Shown: positions 1-9,154, numbered from the stretch's first letter. The stretch is DNA of 41,771 nucleotides from an uncultured Anaerolineae bacterium (GCA_938034415.1 CALHLE010000015.1:1-41771), one strand, 5' to 3'. The notes: a model not told the origin generated them from the sequence alone. Program-made: numbers and translations.

Positions 1-456
1 CGGGTTTTCGCACTGCATGCACGGGCGCGGGATGAACCGCCGCGTCACGTTGGGATATTCGCCGATCTCTTCCTCGATCACCGGCCGATACACCACCCCG
101 GGCGGCAGCTTGTTCTCGGCCACGCAGGCAATCGTGCAGGCATGGCAGCCGACGCACTTGCGCAGATCAATCACCATCACCCAACGGCGCTCCGAGGGTT
201 TTTTCTTTAGCGCTCGGGCCAGATCGGCCTGCATGCGGATGAGCACATCGGCGGTTTCGTCGGCTTCGGTCACCGTCTGCGGAACCAGCGATGCGCCCTC
301 AGCCAGCGCCTCCGCGACTTGCTCCGGCGCCGCTTCAAGCGCATCTAACACTTGCAGCGCCGTAGCCGCGCCGGCTGCGCCGGCGAGGACGCGCAGGAAG
401 TTGCGGCGTCCCACATCGGCGGATGCCTTCTGTTGTTTTTGCAGCGCATGCTTCAT
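1..456 (-). CDS. Tat-exported 4Fe-4S ferredoxin-like electron-transfer subunit (3' end cut off by window)
   Basis: The first 152 codons are present; the gene runs off the left edge. Residues 16-22 read GRRNFLR, a twin-arginine motif, followed by an Ala/Gly-rich hydrophobic stretch, so folded export by Tat is likely. A ferredoxin-type cluster motif follows: C101, C104, C107 and C111 ([11 protein letters not shown]), then C146 and C149 (CMQC) beginning a second cluster. This layout matches the iron-sulfur subunits of DMSO-reductase-like and polysulfide-reductase-like complexes (DmsB/NrfC/PsrB group), which pass electrons between a molybdopterin subunit and a membrane partner. The partner genes would lie to the left, outside the window. 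A GAGG Shine-Dalgarno sits 9 nt before the ATG. The gene diverges from arsR. The enzyme complex cannot be named from this part alone. Confidence 0.8.
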   Translation of the reverse strand, partial: MKHALQKQQKASADVGRRNFLRVLAGAAGAATALQVLDALEAAPEQVAEALAEGASLVPQTVTEADETADVLIRMQADLARALKKKPSERRWVMVIDLRKCVGCHACTIACVAENKLPPGVVYRPVIEEEIGEYPNVTRRFIPRPCMQCENP

Positions 457-510
457 AGTCAAGGTCCTCACACGTAAGAATCGCACAGCGACATGCGTAT
501 CGCCAGTTTA

Positions 511-540
511 CGGATCAGGTGTTCAAGAAACACTATCCGG
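511..540. repeat. Imperfect inverted repeat between the divergent Fe-S gene and arsR
   Basis: CGGAT..GTGTT on the left is matched by AACAC.ATCCG on the right, with small bulges. It lies about 60 bp upstream of the Fe-S gene start and 35 bp before the ArsR operator. It could be an operator for the leftward gene or a chance hairpin; nothing decides between these. Confidence 0.25.
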
Positions 541-575
541 GCGGTGAGTGCTGCACTGGTCATGCGGTCAGCTTC

Positions 576-595
576 ATATTCAAGTTTTTGAATAT
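576..595. promoter_or_regulatory. ArsR-type operator upstream of arsR
   Basis: A perfect inverted repeat with 8-bp arms ATATTCAA and TTGAATAT is separated by GTTT. It ends 9 bp before the arsR ATG, in an AT-rich island within GC-rich DNA. ArsR/SmtB repressors bind such AT-rich dyads overlapping their own promoters, so autoregulation by the gene at 605 is the simple reading. The position just before the start codon means bound repressor would cover the transcription start. Confidence 0.7.
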
Positions 596-604
596 AATTC
601 GGTC

Positions 605-1012
605 ATGCAGGCGACAGATCACGAATCCTTGGCTGCCTTCTTCAAGGCCCTCGCGCACCCAGAGCGCCTGAGCATCCTCGCGCTGTTGAGCGATGGGGAA
701 TGTTGTGTATGCGAGATGGCTGCGCGTTTGGGGCAGCGGCAGGCGTATATCTCGCAGCAGTTGGCTGTGCTGCGGCAGGCAGGTCTGGTGACGTGTCGGC
801 GGGCAGGCTGGCAGATCGTCTATCGGCTGGCCAATCGTCGCATCCTAGGCCTCGTCGCCGACGCGCAAGCCATCGCCGGCCCTGTTCAGGAAGCAGGCAG
901 CCTAAATGCTCACTGTGTTAAATCGGCAAATCCAATAGAAGAACAGGAGGAACAACGAGATGTTGAATGTCAAAGTGCTCGGCCCAGGGTGCGCCAACTG
1001 CAAACGGCTTGA
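605..1012 (+). CDS. arsR: ArsR/SmtB-family metalloregulatory repressor
   Basis: A protein of 135 residues with the ArsR winged-helix fold: residues 8-28 (LAAFFKALAHPERLSILALL) are the family's typical first helices, and the recognition region is around RQAYISQQLAVLRQAGLV (45-62). Residues 33-36 read CCVC, the position of the Cys-Val-Cys metalloid site in ArsR, so thiol ligation of As(III)/Sb(III) or a related soft ligand is plausible. The ATG at 605 is preferred over an in-frame start at 548, because the upstream start would place the operator at 576-595 inside the gene. The gene's last 53 bases overlap the next gene in another frame, so the C-terminal 17 residues are encoded in the overlap. 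It probably represses itself, the thioredoxin-like gene and the permease. Confidence 0.85.
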   Translation: MQATDHESLAAFFKALAHPERLSILALLSDGECCVCEMAARLGQRQAYISQQLAVLRQAGLVTCRRAGWQIVYRLANRRILGLVADAQAIAGPVQEAGSLNAHCVKSANPIEEQEEQRDVECQSARPRVRQLQTA

Positions 1013-1202
1013 ACAGGCCGTGCAGCGGGTCGCCGGCGCGATCGGAGTCGCAGTAGAGGTCGAAAAGGTCACGGACTACGCGGAGATCATGAAGTGGGAC
1101 GTGTTGCAGACGCCTGGATTGGTGGTCAACGGCAAGCTCGTGGCCGCCGGCCGCATCCCGTCCGATGAGGAGATCGCCCGCTTGCTGAAACCTGCGGCGT
1201 GA
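960..1202 (+). CDS. Thioredoxin-like small redox-disulfide protein
   Basis: An 80-residue thioredoxin-fold protein of the 'redox-active disulfide protein 2' type. The active-site CxxC is C11-C14 (GCANC), followed by the LEQAVQ helix, with a TPGLVVNGK segment (cis-Pro loop) near residue 52. A strong AGGAGG at 945-950 lies 9 nt before the ATG. It overlaps arsR by 53 bases and is followed after 34 bp by a permease. This trio recurs in bacteria: the small thioredoxin is thought to serve the permease or the metalloid it handles, by reducing a metalloid or a disulfide. The function in this operon is inferred from context. Confidence 0.85.
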   Translation: MLNVKVLGPGCANCKRLEQAVQRVAGAIGVAVEVEKVTDYAEIMKWDVLQTPGLVVNGKLVAAGRIPSDEEIARLLKPAA

Positions 1203-1236
1203 CGCTGCGCAGGGCATTCACTGAAGAGAGACGGCC

Positions 1237-2307
1237 ATGAATCCCCTACCCACTTCTTCCCTTCGCCCGACGCATCGGACGGAGACCCGCGCATTTGCGC
1301 TCGTTGCGCTGTCGGCCATCGCCTGGGTTGCTGCCTACAGCGCGATCCTGCCGCTGGCAGAATGGCTGACCTACGACGTGATCCGGCTGGCGCGCGGCTC
1401 GCACCTGGGCGAGTCGGTCGCCTTCTTCCTGTACGACGTGCCGAAGATCCTGTTGCTGCTCAGCGGCATGATTTTCGTCATCACGGTGATTCAATCATTC
1501 TTCAGCCCCGAGCGCACGCGCGCCGTGCTCAGCGGCAAGCGCGAGGGCGTGGGAAATGTGTTGGCAGCCGCCCTGGGCGTGCTGACGCCGTTTTGCTCGT
1601 GCAGCGCCGTGCCGCTGTTCATCGGCTTCGTCAAGGCCGGGATTCCCCTGGGGGTCACTTTCTCCTTCCTAACTGCTGCGCCACTGGTGAACGAAGTGGC
1701 GCTGGTGATGTTGTTTGGCACGTTCGGCTGGCAAGTCGCGGCGCTCTACGCCTTCACCGGCGTGACGATCGCAGTCATCAGCGGCGTCGTGATCGGCAAG
1801 ACGCGCCCTGAGCGCTTCGTCGAGCCGTTCGTGTTCCAGATCGGTACATCTGGAACACAAACGATTCAATCGCCTGACGCGCAGCTTACTTGGTCGGAAC
1901 GCTTTGCTACGGCCTGGCGAACCACCCGCGACATCGTCGGCAAAGTGTGGCCGTTCATCGTCGTCGGCATCGGCATCGGCGCCGGGATTCATGGCTTTGT
2001 GCCGCAGGACGCGCTCGCCGGCATCCTAGGGCGAGAAGCGTGGTGGTCGGTGCCGGCCGGCGTGTTGCTGGGCGTGCCGCTCTACTCGAACGCCGCCGGC
2101 ATCGTGCCCGTCGCCCAGGCGCTGGTCAGCAAGGGCGCGGCTTTGGGCGCGGTGCTGGCGTTCATGATGGCCGTCGTTGGGCTGAGCCTGCCGGAGATGA
2201 TCATCCTGCGCCGCGTGCTCAAGCCGCGCTTGTTGGCCACGTTCGTCGCCGTGGTGGCAACCGGCATTATCTTCACGGGTTATCTGTTCAACTGGGTGCT
2301 GCGGTAA
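1237..2307 (+). CDS. Permease of the ArsP/YraQ (DUF318) family
   Basis: A 356-residue polytopic membrane protein with about eight hydrophobic segments. It carries the family hallmark TPFCSCSAVP near residues 119-128, followed by a second conserved stretch containing TAAPLVNEVAL. Homologues include ArsP, which exports trivalent organoarsenicals, and YraQ-like proteins of unknown substrate; the paired cysteines in CSCS are expected to bind the substrate or form a redox switch. Co-transcription with an ArsR regulator and a CxxC thioredoxin-like protein supports a role in metalloid or reactive-sulfur export. The short segment between the two halves (around residues 190-215) is polar and variable. 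The operon ends at the hairpin at 2367-2398. Confidence 0.85.
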   Translation: MNPLPTSSLRPTHRTETRAFALVALSAIAWVAAYSAILPLAEWLTYDVIRLARGSHLGESVAFFLYDVPKILLLLSGMIFVITVIQSFFSPERTRAVLSGKREGVGNVLAAALGVLTPFCSCSAVPLFIGFVKAGIPLGVTFSFLTAAPLVNEVALVMLFGTFGWQVAALYAFTGVTIAVISGVVIGKTRPERFVEPFVFQIGTSGTQTIQSPDAQLTWSERFATAWRTTRDIVGKVWPFIVVGIGIGAGIHGFVPQDALAGILGREAWWSVPAGVLLGVPLYSNAAGIVPVAQALVSKGAALGAVLAFMMAVVGLSLPEMIILRRVLKPRLLATFVAVVATGIIFTGYLFNWVLR

Positions 2308-2339
2308 GGCGAGAGGCGCAAGCAGGCGCAGCCCGCGCC

Positions 2340-2363
2340 TTTGCGCATCAATTTGCGCATCAA
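2340..2363. repeat. Tandem 12-bp repeat
   Basis: TTTGCGCATCAA occurs twice back to back, just before the shared terminator. There is no obvious role; replication slippage is sufficient to explain it. Confidence 0.5.
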
Positions 2364-2366
2364 TAC

Positions 2367-2398
2367 GATGCAGCGTCGGGGCTTCCCGACGCTGCATC
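2367..2398. terminator. Bidirectional terminator hairpin between convergent genes
   Basis: A perfect 14-bp stem (GATGCAGCGTCGGG pairing with its complement) closes a GCTT tetraloop. It lies between the permease stop (2307) and the regulator stop (2399-2397), and overlaps the latter by two bases. No T-tract follows on either strand, so it may act as a strong hairpin barrier or with Rho rather than as a canonical intrinsic terminator. Confidence 0.65.
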
Positions 2399-3815
2399 AC
2401 TTCAGGATGTAGTAGGTGCCTTTCTTCTCACCCACCCGCATCAGCACGCCCTTATCCACCAGGTCGGCCAGGTCAATGCGCAGCGTTTCGGGTGTGACGT
2501 TCGGGCAGAGAACTTGAAAGTCGCGGTTGGTGATGCGGCCATGCTCGCGCACGTACTGCAAGGCGCGCGCCTGGCGTTCATTCACGGTCAGCCCGGGCGG
2601 CAGCGCGGCGCCGTCCGCCGCAGCGGTGGGCAGCAGGGTGATGTTGTGCGTCGCGCGCCGCTCGCGCACGTTAGACAGGATCACAGTAAAGCTGTAGGCT
2701 GTGGCGTTGAACTTGGGCGCGGGGTGGCCGGCGGCCACCATGTCCTCGATCATCCGATCGATGCCCAGCCCCAGCTCCTCGATGTAGCCCCATTGGAACA
2801 GGCCCTGCACCAGGCGCGGGTTGCGCGAGAAATGTTCCTCGATAATGTTGTCGAGCGTGATATAGCCGGCTAATCCGCCCGGCGAGATGATCTCCAGGCG
2901 ATCGGCGAATTTGCGCACCTCGATGCGCCGGCCGCGCAGGCGGTAGTCGCGATGGCACACCGCGTTCACCAGCGCCTCGCGCACGGCGAACTCCGGGTAT
3001 TCCAGCACCTCTTCGCGTTCCAGCCCTTTGACAATGGCGCCGACGCGCATCTCCTCTAGGATCACCTGCCAGGTGCGCTCGATCACCCGCGCCAGCGGGC
3101 CGTTGATCTCCTCGCGCCGGCCGTAGCCCACGCGCCCACCCTCACCGCGCGGCTCCACGCCGGGGAACTTGACGAACACCACGCCGCTCTGAGGTAGAAA
3201 GGCCTGCGGATTCTTGCCGAAGAGTAGCATGCCGGCTACGGTCGGCTGACCATGTGAGTCTAGCGCGCCGATTTCCTTCAGCAGCGGCGCGGCATTCAAC
3301 GCATCGCGTCCGGGCAGCTCAATTTTGCGCCGGGTGCGCAGCTCGCGCTTAGCGATGTATTCGGCCACTACGTCATCCTCGAAGTCGGCCAGCGTTGCGC
3401 CGGGGACGGCCTCGGCTTCGTAGTCGCCCGCCGACTTGCTCTGGGTGAGGTTGCGAATTTCGTCGCCGGCAAGCGCGCGGTTTTTGCCGGCGACGCGCAC
3501 AAAGACCCGGCCATCCTTCAGCGAATGCAAATCCACGCTGCGCGGCACGCGCACGATTAACTGGGGGCTGCCTTCGCCGCCGGCGTCCTCCAACGTGGCG
3601 CGCACGGGTGGCGAGGTCAGGGCGGCCGCTTGGCGCAGCACGGCTTCAATGTCCTCCGGCGTCGTCGCTCCGGACGGACGGCCGCGCTCATCATAGCCGA
3701 GCACGATGGTGCCGCCGTCGCTGTTGGCGAAGGCCACCAACGTCTCGGCCAACGCCTGCGGATCGAGTTGCGGCAAGAAGGCCAATAGGTGCGAGGCCGC
3801 GCGTTGTTGAGTCAT
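2397..3815 (-). CDS. AlbA_2 (Schlafen-type) / HATPase_c_4 / winged-helix transcriptional regulator
   Basis: A 472-residue protein. Residues about 20-150 form an AlbA_2 (Schlafen-like) domain with the typical VAFANSDGGTIVLGYDE pattern near 27-43. Residues about 285-400 match the HATPase_c_4 region of this family: EFAVREALVNAVCHRDY, then EIISPGGL and LGLGIDRM. The last 70 residues look like a winged helix. Such proteins are often annotated as putative transcriptional regulators or 'RecG-like helicases', but no helicase motifs are present here. The ATG at 3815 is chosen because further upstream the frame runs into the gyrA coding region. It lies 77 bp downstream of gyrA on the same strand and may be read through from it. 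The ligand and target genes are unknown. Confidence 0.8.
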   Translation of the reverse strand: MTQQRAASHLLAFLPQLDPQALAETLVAFANSDGGTIVLGYDERGRPSGATTPEDIEAVLRQAAALTSPPVRATLEDAGGEGSPQLIVRVPRSVDLHSLKDGRVFVRVAGKNRALAGDEIRNLTQSKSAGDYEAEAVPGATLADFEDDVVAEYIAKRELRTRRKIELPGRDALNAAPLLKEIGALDSHGQPTVAGMLLFGKNPQAFLPQSGVVFVKFPGVEPRGEGGRVGYGRREEINGPLARVIERTWQVILEEMRVGAIVKGLEREEVLEYPEFAVREALVNAVCHRDYRLRGRRIEVRKFADRLEIISPGGLAGYITLDNIIEEHFSRNPRLVQGLFQWGYIEELGLGIDRMIEDMVAAGHPAPKFNATAYSFTVILSNVRERRATHNITLLPTAAADGAALPPGLTVNERQARALQYVREHGRITNRDFQVLCPNVTPETLRIDLADLVDKGVLMRVGEKKGTYYILK

Positions 3816-3892
3816 GCGCTTGTTGAGCGTATTATTATCTTCTGAATCCGCGCGCAAGTTCAGCGCGCCAGCCCGTTGACCGGACAGGCGGC

Positions 3893-6592
3893 TTAATCCA
3901 CGTGCGCTAGGCGCGCGACGCTGGCCACGGCGTCGCCCTCGCGCAGGTTGATCAGCCGTGAGCCGCGCGTAGCGCGGCCCGTCTTGGGAATGTCGCTGAC
4001 GCGCTGTCGCAGCACCACGCCGTTGGCGCTGATGATGGTGATTTGGTCTTCGGGCTGCACCACGCGCGCCGCCACCAACTCGCCGGTCACGTCCAGCGCG
4101 CTGCTCATCGTGCGCATCCCGCTGCCGCCGCGACCTTTGGGGTTGTATTCGTCCAGGGGGGTGCATTTGCCGTAGCCGCGCGCGGTGACGGTGAGCAGGT
4201 AACCACCTGGCTCGACGACCTCCATGCCGGCAATGAAGTCACCCGGCTTCTTGAAGCGCATCGCGCGCACGCCGCCGGCGGCGCGTCCCATCCGGCGCAC
4301 CAGCCGCTCGCTGAAACGAAGCGCTTGCCCTTGTGCTGTGACCAGCATCAACTCGCCGTCGCCGGGCGTCAGGCGCACGTAGCTCAACTCATCGCCCTCG
4401 GCCAGCGACATGCAAATCAGGCCACCGCTGCGGATGCTGGCGAACGCGCCGAGATCCACGCGCTTGATCTTGCCCATGCGCGTGCACATGGCGATCGTCG
4501 GCGACGCCTGGCCGTTGGAAGAGTGAACAACCGTCATAGATTCATCATCTGCACCAATGCCGGGGTTGCCGTTCTCCTCGCCGACATCCATCAGCGGCGC
4601 GCCTTCCCCGTTGCCGTTGGCTTCAGCGTCCTCGTCTTCATCGCCCTGGCCGGACTTCACCAGCGCCATGCTTTGCTTCGAGATGGGCAACGCGGCGGTG
4701 ACTCTCTCGCGTTCGCCCAGCGCAATGAGGTTAGCCAAATAAGCGCCCTTCGCCGCGCGGTCGGCTTCGGGAATCTGGTGCGCCTTGAGCGCATAGACCT
4801 TGCCGCGGTCGGTGAAGAACAACACCGTGTCGTGCGTGCGGGCGTTGAAGAGGAAGATCACCTCATCTTCCTCCTTGGTGGTCATCCCGCTCACGCCGCG
4901 ACCGCCGCGATTTTGGGCGCGGTAGGCCTCGACCGGCGTCCGCTTGATGTAGCCTTTCTCGGTGAGCGAGATGAGCACGCTCTTATCGGGGATCAGCTCC
5001 TCATCGTCGAAGTCCTCACGCGCGTCAAGCGCGATGCGCGTGCGGCGCGCATCGCCGTATTTCTCGGCCAGCTTGAGCGAATCCTCTTTGATGAGCGCGA
5101 GGATCTTGACGGGGTTGGCCAGCAAATCCTCAAGGTAGGCGATGGTGCGCAGGCATTCCTGATACTCGTCCTCAATTTTCTGGCGCTCCAGGGCGGCCAA
5201 CCGGCGCAGTTGCATATCCAGGATCGCCTGCGCCTGCGCCTCGGTGAGCGTGAGCTGCGCGATCAACTGCGTTTTGGCGGTCTCGGCATCCGGTGCATTG
5301 CGGATGATGCGAATGACTTCATCGAGGAAGTTCAGCGCGATGCGCAGACCTTCCAGGATGTGGGCGCGCGCTTTGGTTCTGGCCAGGTCGAACTCGCTGC
5401 GCCGACGGATGACCTCGCGCCGGTGCTCGATGAAGATGACCAGCGCGCGTTTCAGGCTGAGCAGACGCGGCTGCAATCGGCCGTTTTCGTCGGTCACCAG
5501 CGCCAACGTTTGCACGCCGAAGGTGCTCTGCAGCGCAGTGTACTTATAGAGTCGGTTCAGCACACGCGTCGGTTGCGCCCCGCGCCGCAGCTCGATGACG
5601 ATGCGCATGCCCCGCCGGTCGCTCTCATCGCGGATGTCGCTGATCTCCTCGATGCGCCCATCGCGCACCAAGTCGGCGATGCGCTCGATGAGCGCAGACT
5701 TGTTCACCTGGTAGGGCAGCTCGGTGATGAGAATTTGGTGCCGGCCGCCGCGCATTTCCTCGATGGTGGCCACGCCGCGCATCACCAGCCGGCCGTGGCC
5801 GGTGGCGTAGGCGGCGGCGATGCCCTCGCGCCCGATGATCAATCCGCCGGTGGGGAAGTCCGGCCCGGGCACGATTCGCATCAGGTCTTCCACCGACACG
5901 TCGTCCAGGCGATCCCAGTTGTCCACCAGATAGCCGATAGCCTGGCACAACTCAGACAGGTTATGCGGCGGGATGTTGGTAGCCATGCCGACGGCGATGC
6001 CGGTCGCGCCGTTCAGCAGCAGATTGGGCAACGCCGATGGCAGCACGCTGGGTTCTTGCAGCGTGCCATCGAAGTTGTCCATCCAGTCCACCGTATCCTT
6101 GTCCAGGTCGGCCAGCAGCTCTTCGGCGATGCGCGAGAGGCGCGCCTCGGTGTAGCGCATGGCCGCCGGCGGATCGCCATCCACGCTGCCGAAGTTGCCC
6201 TGTCCGTCTATCAGCGTGTAGCGGATGGAGAAGTCCTGCGCCATGCGGGCCAGCGCTTCGTACACGCTGCTGTCGCCGTGGGGGTGATACTTGCCGAGCA
6301 CGTCGCCGACCACGCGCGCGCTCTTGCGATAAGGCGCTGTCGCGCGCGCGCCGGTGTCGTACATTACATAAAGAATGCGCCGTTGCACCGGCTTCAAGCC
6401 ATCGCGCGCATCGGGCAGCGCACGCGACACGATCACGCTCATCGCGTAATCGAGGTACGCGCTGCGCATCTCGCGATCAATGTCGGTCTCACGAATCCGG
6501 CCGATGGACGCAGACGGCTCGATGATCCCAGCATCCGCTTCAGATGAGGGGAGGATGCCGTCGTTATCCGCGCTGGTGTTGATTTCGCTCAC
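3893..6592 (-). CDS. gyrA: DNA gyrase subunit A
   Basis: An 899-residue type IIA topoisomerase subunit that, with GyrB, introduces negative supercoils using ATP. The cleavage tyrosine is Y147 ([10 protein letters not shown]). The quinolone-determining region reads HGDSSVYE at 105-112, so the E. coli Ser83 position is Ser and the Asp87 position is Glu. The GyrA box QNRGGRG is at 560-566, confirming a gyrase rather than a topoisomerase IV. Residues about 644-690 are an acidic, Gly/Asn-rich insertion inside the C-terminal pinwheel. Translation probably starts at the GTG at 6592, giving a 25-residue N-terminal extension before the conserved [16 protein letters not shown]; a purine-rich AGGAG lies rather far (about 14 nt) upstream. 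gyrB is not nearby. Confidence 0.97.
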   Translation of the reverse strand: MSEINTSADNDGILPSSEADAGIIEPSASIGRIRETDIDREMRSAYLDYAMSVIVSRALPDARDGLKPVQRRILYVMYDTGARATAPYRKSARVVGDVLGKYHPHGDSSVYEALARMAQDFSIRYTLIDGQGNFGSVDGDPPAAMRYTEARLSRIAEELLADLDKDTVDWMDNFDGTLQEPSVLPSALPNLLLNGATGIAVGMATNIPPHNLSELCQAIGYLVDNWDRLDDVSVEDLMRIVPGPDFPTGGLIIGREGIAAAYATGHGRLVMRGVATIEEMRGGRHQILITELPYQVNKSALIERIADLVRDGRIEEISDIRDESDRRGMRIVIELRRGAQPTRVLNRLYKYTALQSTFGVQTLALVTDENGRLQPRLLSLKRALVIFIEHRREVIRRRSEFDLARTKARAHILEGLRIALNFLDEVIRIIRNAPDAETAKTQLIAQLTLTEAQAQAILDMQLRRLAALERQKIEDEYQECLRTIAYLEDLLANPVKILALIKEDSLKLAEKYGDARRTRIALDAREDFDDEELIPDKSVLISLTEKGYIKRTPVEAYRAQNRGGRGVSGMTTKEEDEVIFLFNARTHDTVLFFTDRGKVYALKAHQIPEADRAAKGAYLANLIALGERERVTAALPISKQSMALVKSGQGDEDEDAEANGNGEGAPLMDVGEENGNPGIGADDESMTVVHSSNGQASPTIAMCTRMGKIKRVDLGAFASIRSGGLICMSLAEGDELSYVRLTPGDGELMLVTAQGQALRFSERLVRRMGRAAGGVRAMRFKKPGDFIAGMEVVEPGGYLLTVTARGYGKCTPLDEYNPKGRGGSGMRTMSSALDVTGELVAARVVQPEDQITIISANGVVLRQRVSDIPKTGRATRGSRLINLREGDAVASVARLAHVD

Positions 6593-6693
6593 GTTCGCGT
6601 AGTCAGCTCCTTGCCATCTCCGGTTCGGGGTCGCAGCGGCGCACCGGCAGCAAACTCGCTTCGTGCGATTTGCCGGCTTTCATTGTTTATGCA

Positions 6694-6720
6694 ATTATAC
6701 CCTTTAGCGAGTCCACTTAA
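6694..6720 (-). promoter_or_regulatory. Probable gyrA promoter
   Basis: On the minus strand a perfect TATAAT (6699-6694) is preceded after 15 bp by TTAAGT (6720-6715). It lies in an AT-rich patch about 100 bp upstream of the gyrA GTG, after the end of the SDR gene, so gyrA would have its own transcript with a leader of about 95 nt. Confidence 0.55.
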
Positions 6721-6739
6721 GGCGCATATCGCGCCCGGC

Positions 6740-7546
6740 TCACACCCCACTAAACGCCAAGTGGCCGCCATCCACCGGAATGACGATGCCGGTGACGAAG
6801 CGCGCAGCCTCTGATGCCAGGAAGACCGTCGCGCCGCCGAGTTCCTCCGGCTCGCCAAAGCGACCCATCGGCGTGTGGGCGATGATGGCCTGGCCGCGCG
6901 CGGTGAGCTGACCGCTCTCCGGCTCAACCAGCAGCGAACGGTTGATTTCGGTGAGGAAGAACCCCGGCGCGATGGCATTCACGCGGATGCCGGGCGAGTA
7001 GTGCTGCGCCATGTGCACCGCCAGCCACTGGGTGAAGTTCAGCAAGGCCGCCTTGGAGGCCGAATACGCCACGTTGCGCGTCACCGGCCGGAATGACGAC
7101 ATGGAGGCGACGTTGATGATGACGCCGCCCCCGCGGGCGACGAATTGACGCGCCACAAGCAGGGAGGGGATGACTGTGCCCATCCAGTTCACGTCCATCA
7201 CCTCGCGCATCGCTTCCAACGACAACTCAAACAGCGAACGGCCAGGCCCGGTCATGGCTTCGGGCAGAATCGTGCCCGCCGCATTGATGAGGATGTGCAC
7301 GTCGCCGGCGCTTTCGAGCGCCCGGCTGAACGATTGCGGGTCGGTCACGTCGCCCTGAACCCAGCTTGCTTGGCCGCCGCGCGCTTGGATGCGTTGCGCA
7401 GCGCGCTCCAGCTTCTCGCGCGTGCGGCCGAGCAACACCACACGCGCGCCGTGATCGGCGAGGGCTTGCGCCATGGCGCTGCCCAGCACGCCGCCGCCGC
7501 CCGTCACCAGGGCGGTCTTACCGGTCAGATCGAACCAACTTTGCAT
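6740..7546 (-). CDS. SDR-family sugar-acid oxidoreductase (gluconate or mannonate dehydrogenase type)
   Basis: A 268-residue short-chain dehydrogenase. The N-terminal Rossmann motif TGGGGVLG (about residues 12-19) binds NAD(P), INAAG is the adenine-pocket motif, and YSASK holds the catalytic Tyr and Lys, with the Ser in NVASMSS before them. Homologues with this pattern and a PGFFLTEINR segment include D-mannonate oxidoreductases and gluconate 5-dehydrogenases. The neighbouring FGGY kinase, overlapping by 29 bases, supports a hexonate or pentose catabolic role. The ATG at 7546 is supported by GAGGAG about 6 nt upstream; longer in-frame starts lack this. The exact substrate cannot be told from sequence. 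Confidence 0.85.
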   Translation of the reverse strand: MQSWFDLTGKTALVTGGGGVLGSAMAQALADHGARVVLLGRTREKLERAAQRIQARGGQASWVQGDVTDPQSFSRALESAGDVHILINAAGTILPEAMTGPGRSLFELSLEAMREVMDVNWMGTVIPSLLVARQFVARGGGVIINVASMSSFRPVTRNVAYSASKAALLNFTQWLAVHMAQHYSPGIRVNAIAPGFFLTEINRSLLVEPESGQLTARGQAIIAHTPMGRFGEPEELGGATVFLASEAARFVTGIVIPVDGGHLAFSGV

Positions 7547-9005
7547 AGAGCTCCTCTTGTCGCGCCATTGCGGCGCGGTAAATCGCATGATGCGCATAAA
7601 CCGGCTGATGAGTTACCAAGTTGCCGGGCGGATCGGCGTCGTAGTGACGTATGTCTAAACCGGCAACCTGACAGCTCACCCACACGGCAACGCCCCGACT
7701 CGTCGCCTCCGCTTCGGAAACCACGCGCAGCGGCAGGCCGGTCACATCGGCGATGATTTGTCGCCAAGTTGGCGAGGCTTGCAGCGCGCCGCCGCTGCCG
7801 ACCAGCGCCGCGTCCGCGCTTGCCGCGCCCGACGCGCGCAGTGCATCGCCGATGTGCGCCAGGCGGTAGGCGACGCCTTCCATCAGCGCCCGCACGATTT
7901 CGACCGGATCGCTATCCAGCGAGAGGCCGTGCAAAGTGGCGCGGATGTCTTCGGCGTAGCCGGGGCTTCGCTCGCCGGCGAACGTGGGCAACACCGTCAA
8001 CCCGTGAGCGTCGGGGGACAGAGCGGCCAGGCGGTCTTCAAGTTCGCTCTCGTCTGGCAGCCGAAGCACGCGTTGCGCCCAGGCGAAGACGTTGCCGCCT
8101 TCCGTCGTCGCGCCGCCGATCAGCTCATGCGCGTGATCCACGCGATAGGCCCACAGCGCCGGCAGCAGGCGATGCGACTCCTCTGCCTCGCGGCGCCGCA
8201 CCACGCGCATCGCCGCCGTAGAGCCAATCGTCACGGCGATCCGCGATGCGTCCACGCAGCCGCTGCCGACGTTGGCCGCCGCCCCGTCGCCAAGCGGCGG
8301 ATGACAGCGCGCCGCGGCAAACTTCGGCCAACGCGCCGCCCACTCCGGCCGCAATCCCTCCAGACGCTCGGCGTCGCATGCGATCGGCGGGAGTTGCGCG
8401 CGCGCGACACCAAGCGCGTCGAGCCAGGCTTCGTCCCAATCCCCCGTGTGGCGGTTCAACAGCCCGGTCCAGGAAGCGACCGACACGCCGGCTTGCATCT
8501 GGCCAAATAGGCGCAGGCGCACATAGTCGCTGAGCGAGGCAAACCAGCGTGTGGCGCGAAAGACGTCCGGCTGCGTCCGCGCGATCCAGGCCAGCTTGGC
8601 CGGCAGGTAATTGGCGCGAATCCGGCAGCCGGTGCGCTGCAATGCCGCCAACTCGTCGTGCTGCGCGCGCAGCCGTCGCGCGTCCTCCGCGCAGCGCGTG
8701 TCGGCATAGGTGTAGACCGGCGTGAGCGGCACGCCGTGCTCATCAAGACATACCAACGAAGCGGCATAGGCGCTGATCCCGATGTCGGTAATCGGCGGCA
8801 GCGCCGACGAGGTTTTGGCGTGCAGTGCGTCGAGCACGGTGACGACGCGCTCGAACGCAGCGCGCGGGTCATCTTCGCACCGGCCGTCTTCGCCCACGAC
8901 GAAATCTACCGGCGCGCGCGCCCAAGCGTCGGGCACGGCCTGCGCTCGATCATCGTAGAGCGATGCGCGCGTGGACGAGCTGCCGAGGTCGAGGACGAGG
9001 ATCAC
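7518..9005 (-). CDS. FGGY-family carbohydrate kinase (gluconokinase-like)
   Basis: A 495-residue FGGY kinase with two actin-like lobes. The N-terminal phosphate-binding segment is LDLGSSSTRASLYD (residues 5-18). The second lobe shows GDGAAANVGSGC, GSTAAMRV and the ATP-site GSGGALQASPTWRQIIADVTGLPL, typical of the gluconokinase/xylulokinase branch. It would phosphorylate a sugar or sugar acid after import. The start codon is GTG at 9005, with only a weak AGCAGG before it. Its 3' end overlaps the SDR gene by 29 bases, suggesting translational coupling: a two-gene catabolic operon. No transporter or regulator for this pathway is adjacent. Gluconate is the best guess for the substrate; other hexonates or pentuloses are possible. 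Confidence 0.85.
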   Translation of the reverse strand: MILVLDLGSSSTRASLYDDRAQAVPDAWARAPVDFVVGEDGRCEDDPRAAFERVVTVLDALHAKTSSALPPITDIGISAYAASLVCLDEHGVPLTPVYTYADTRCAEDARRLRAQHDELAALQRTGCRIRANYLPAKLAWIARTQPDVFRATRWFASLSDYVRLRLFGQMQAGVSVASWTGLLNRHTGDWDEAWLDALGVARAQLPPIACDAERLEGLRPEWAARWPKFAAARCHPPLGDGAAANVGSGCVDASRIAVTIGSTAAMRVVRRREAEESHRLLPALWAYRVDHAHELIGGATTEGGNVFAWAQRVLRLPDESELEDRLAALSPDAHGLTVLPTFAGERSPGYAEDIRATLHGLSLDSDPVEIVRALMEGVAYRLAHIGDALRASGAASADAALVGSGGALQASPTWRQIIADVTGLPLRVVSEAEATSRGVAVWVSCQVAGLDIRHYDADPPGNLVTHQPVYAHHAIYRAAMARQEELYAKLVRSDR

Positions 9006-9154
9006 GACCTGCTTGCCAAACGCAGCGAACGCTCACGCCGGACGCATGGCGAAGTCCCCGCGGCCGGCGACCGTAACGCATATCCGCCATCCACTGCCGA
9101 TGGCTACCCGATCCTTCAACATCATAGGTCATTCACCTCGCGGGTGAGATTCTA

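Noticed and set aside
17-547. Plus-strand open frame at the left edge
   Set aside because: It is the shadow of the minus-strand iron-sulfur protein, whose Tat and Cys motifs are clear.
3816-4166. N-terminal extension of the AlbA_2/HATPase regulator into gyrA
   Set aside because: The extension is Arg-rich shadow sequence inside the gyrA 3' end; the domain begins just after the ATG at 3815.
4043-6547. A very long open frame (834 codons) antisense to gyrA
   Set aside because: It mirrors gyrA codon structure in GC-rich DNA, has low-complexity His/Arg/Ala-rich composition and no family likeness. gyrA motifs on the other strand are complete.
6721-6735. Short GGCGC/GCGCC hairpin after the SDR gene as a terminator
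   Set aside because: Only five base pairs and no T-tract; too weak in this GC-rich sequence.
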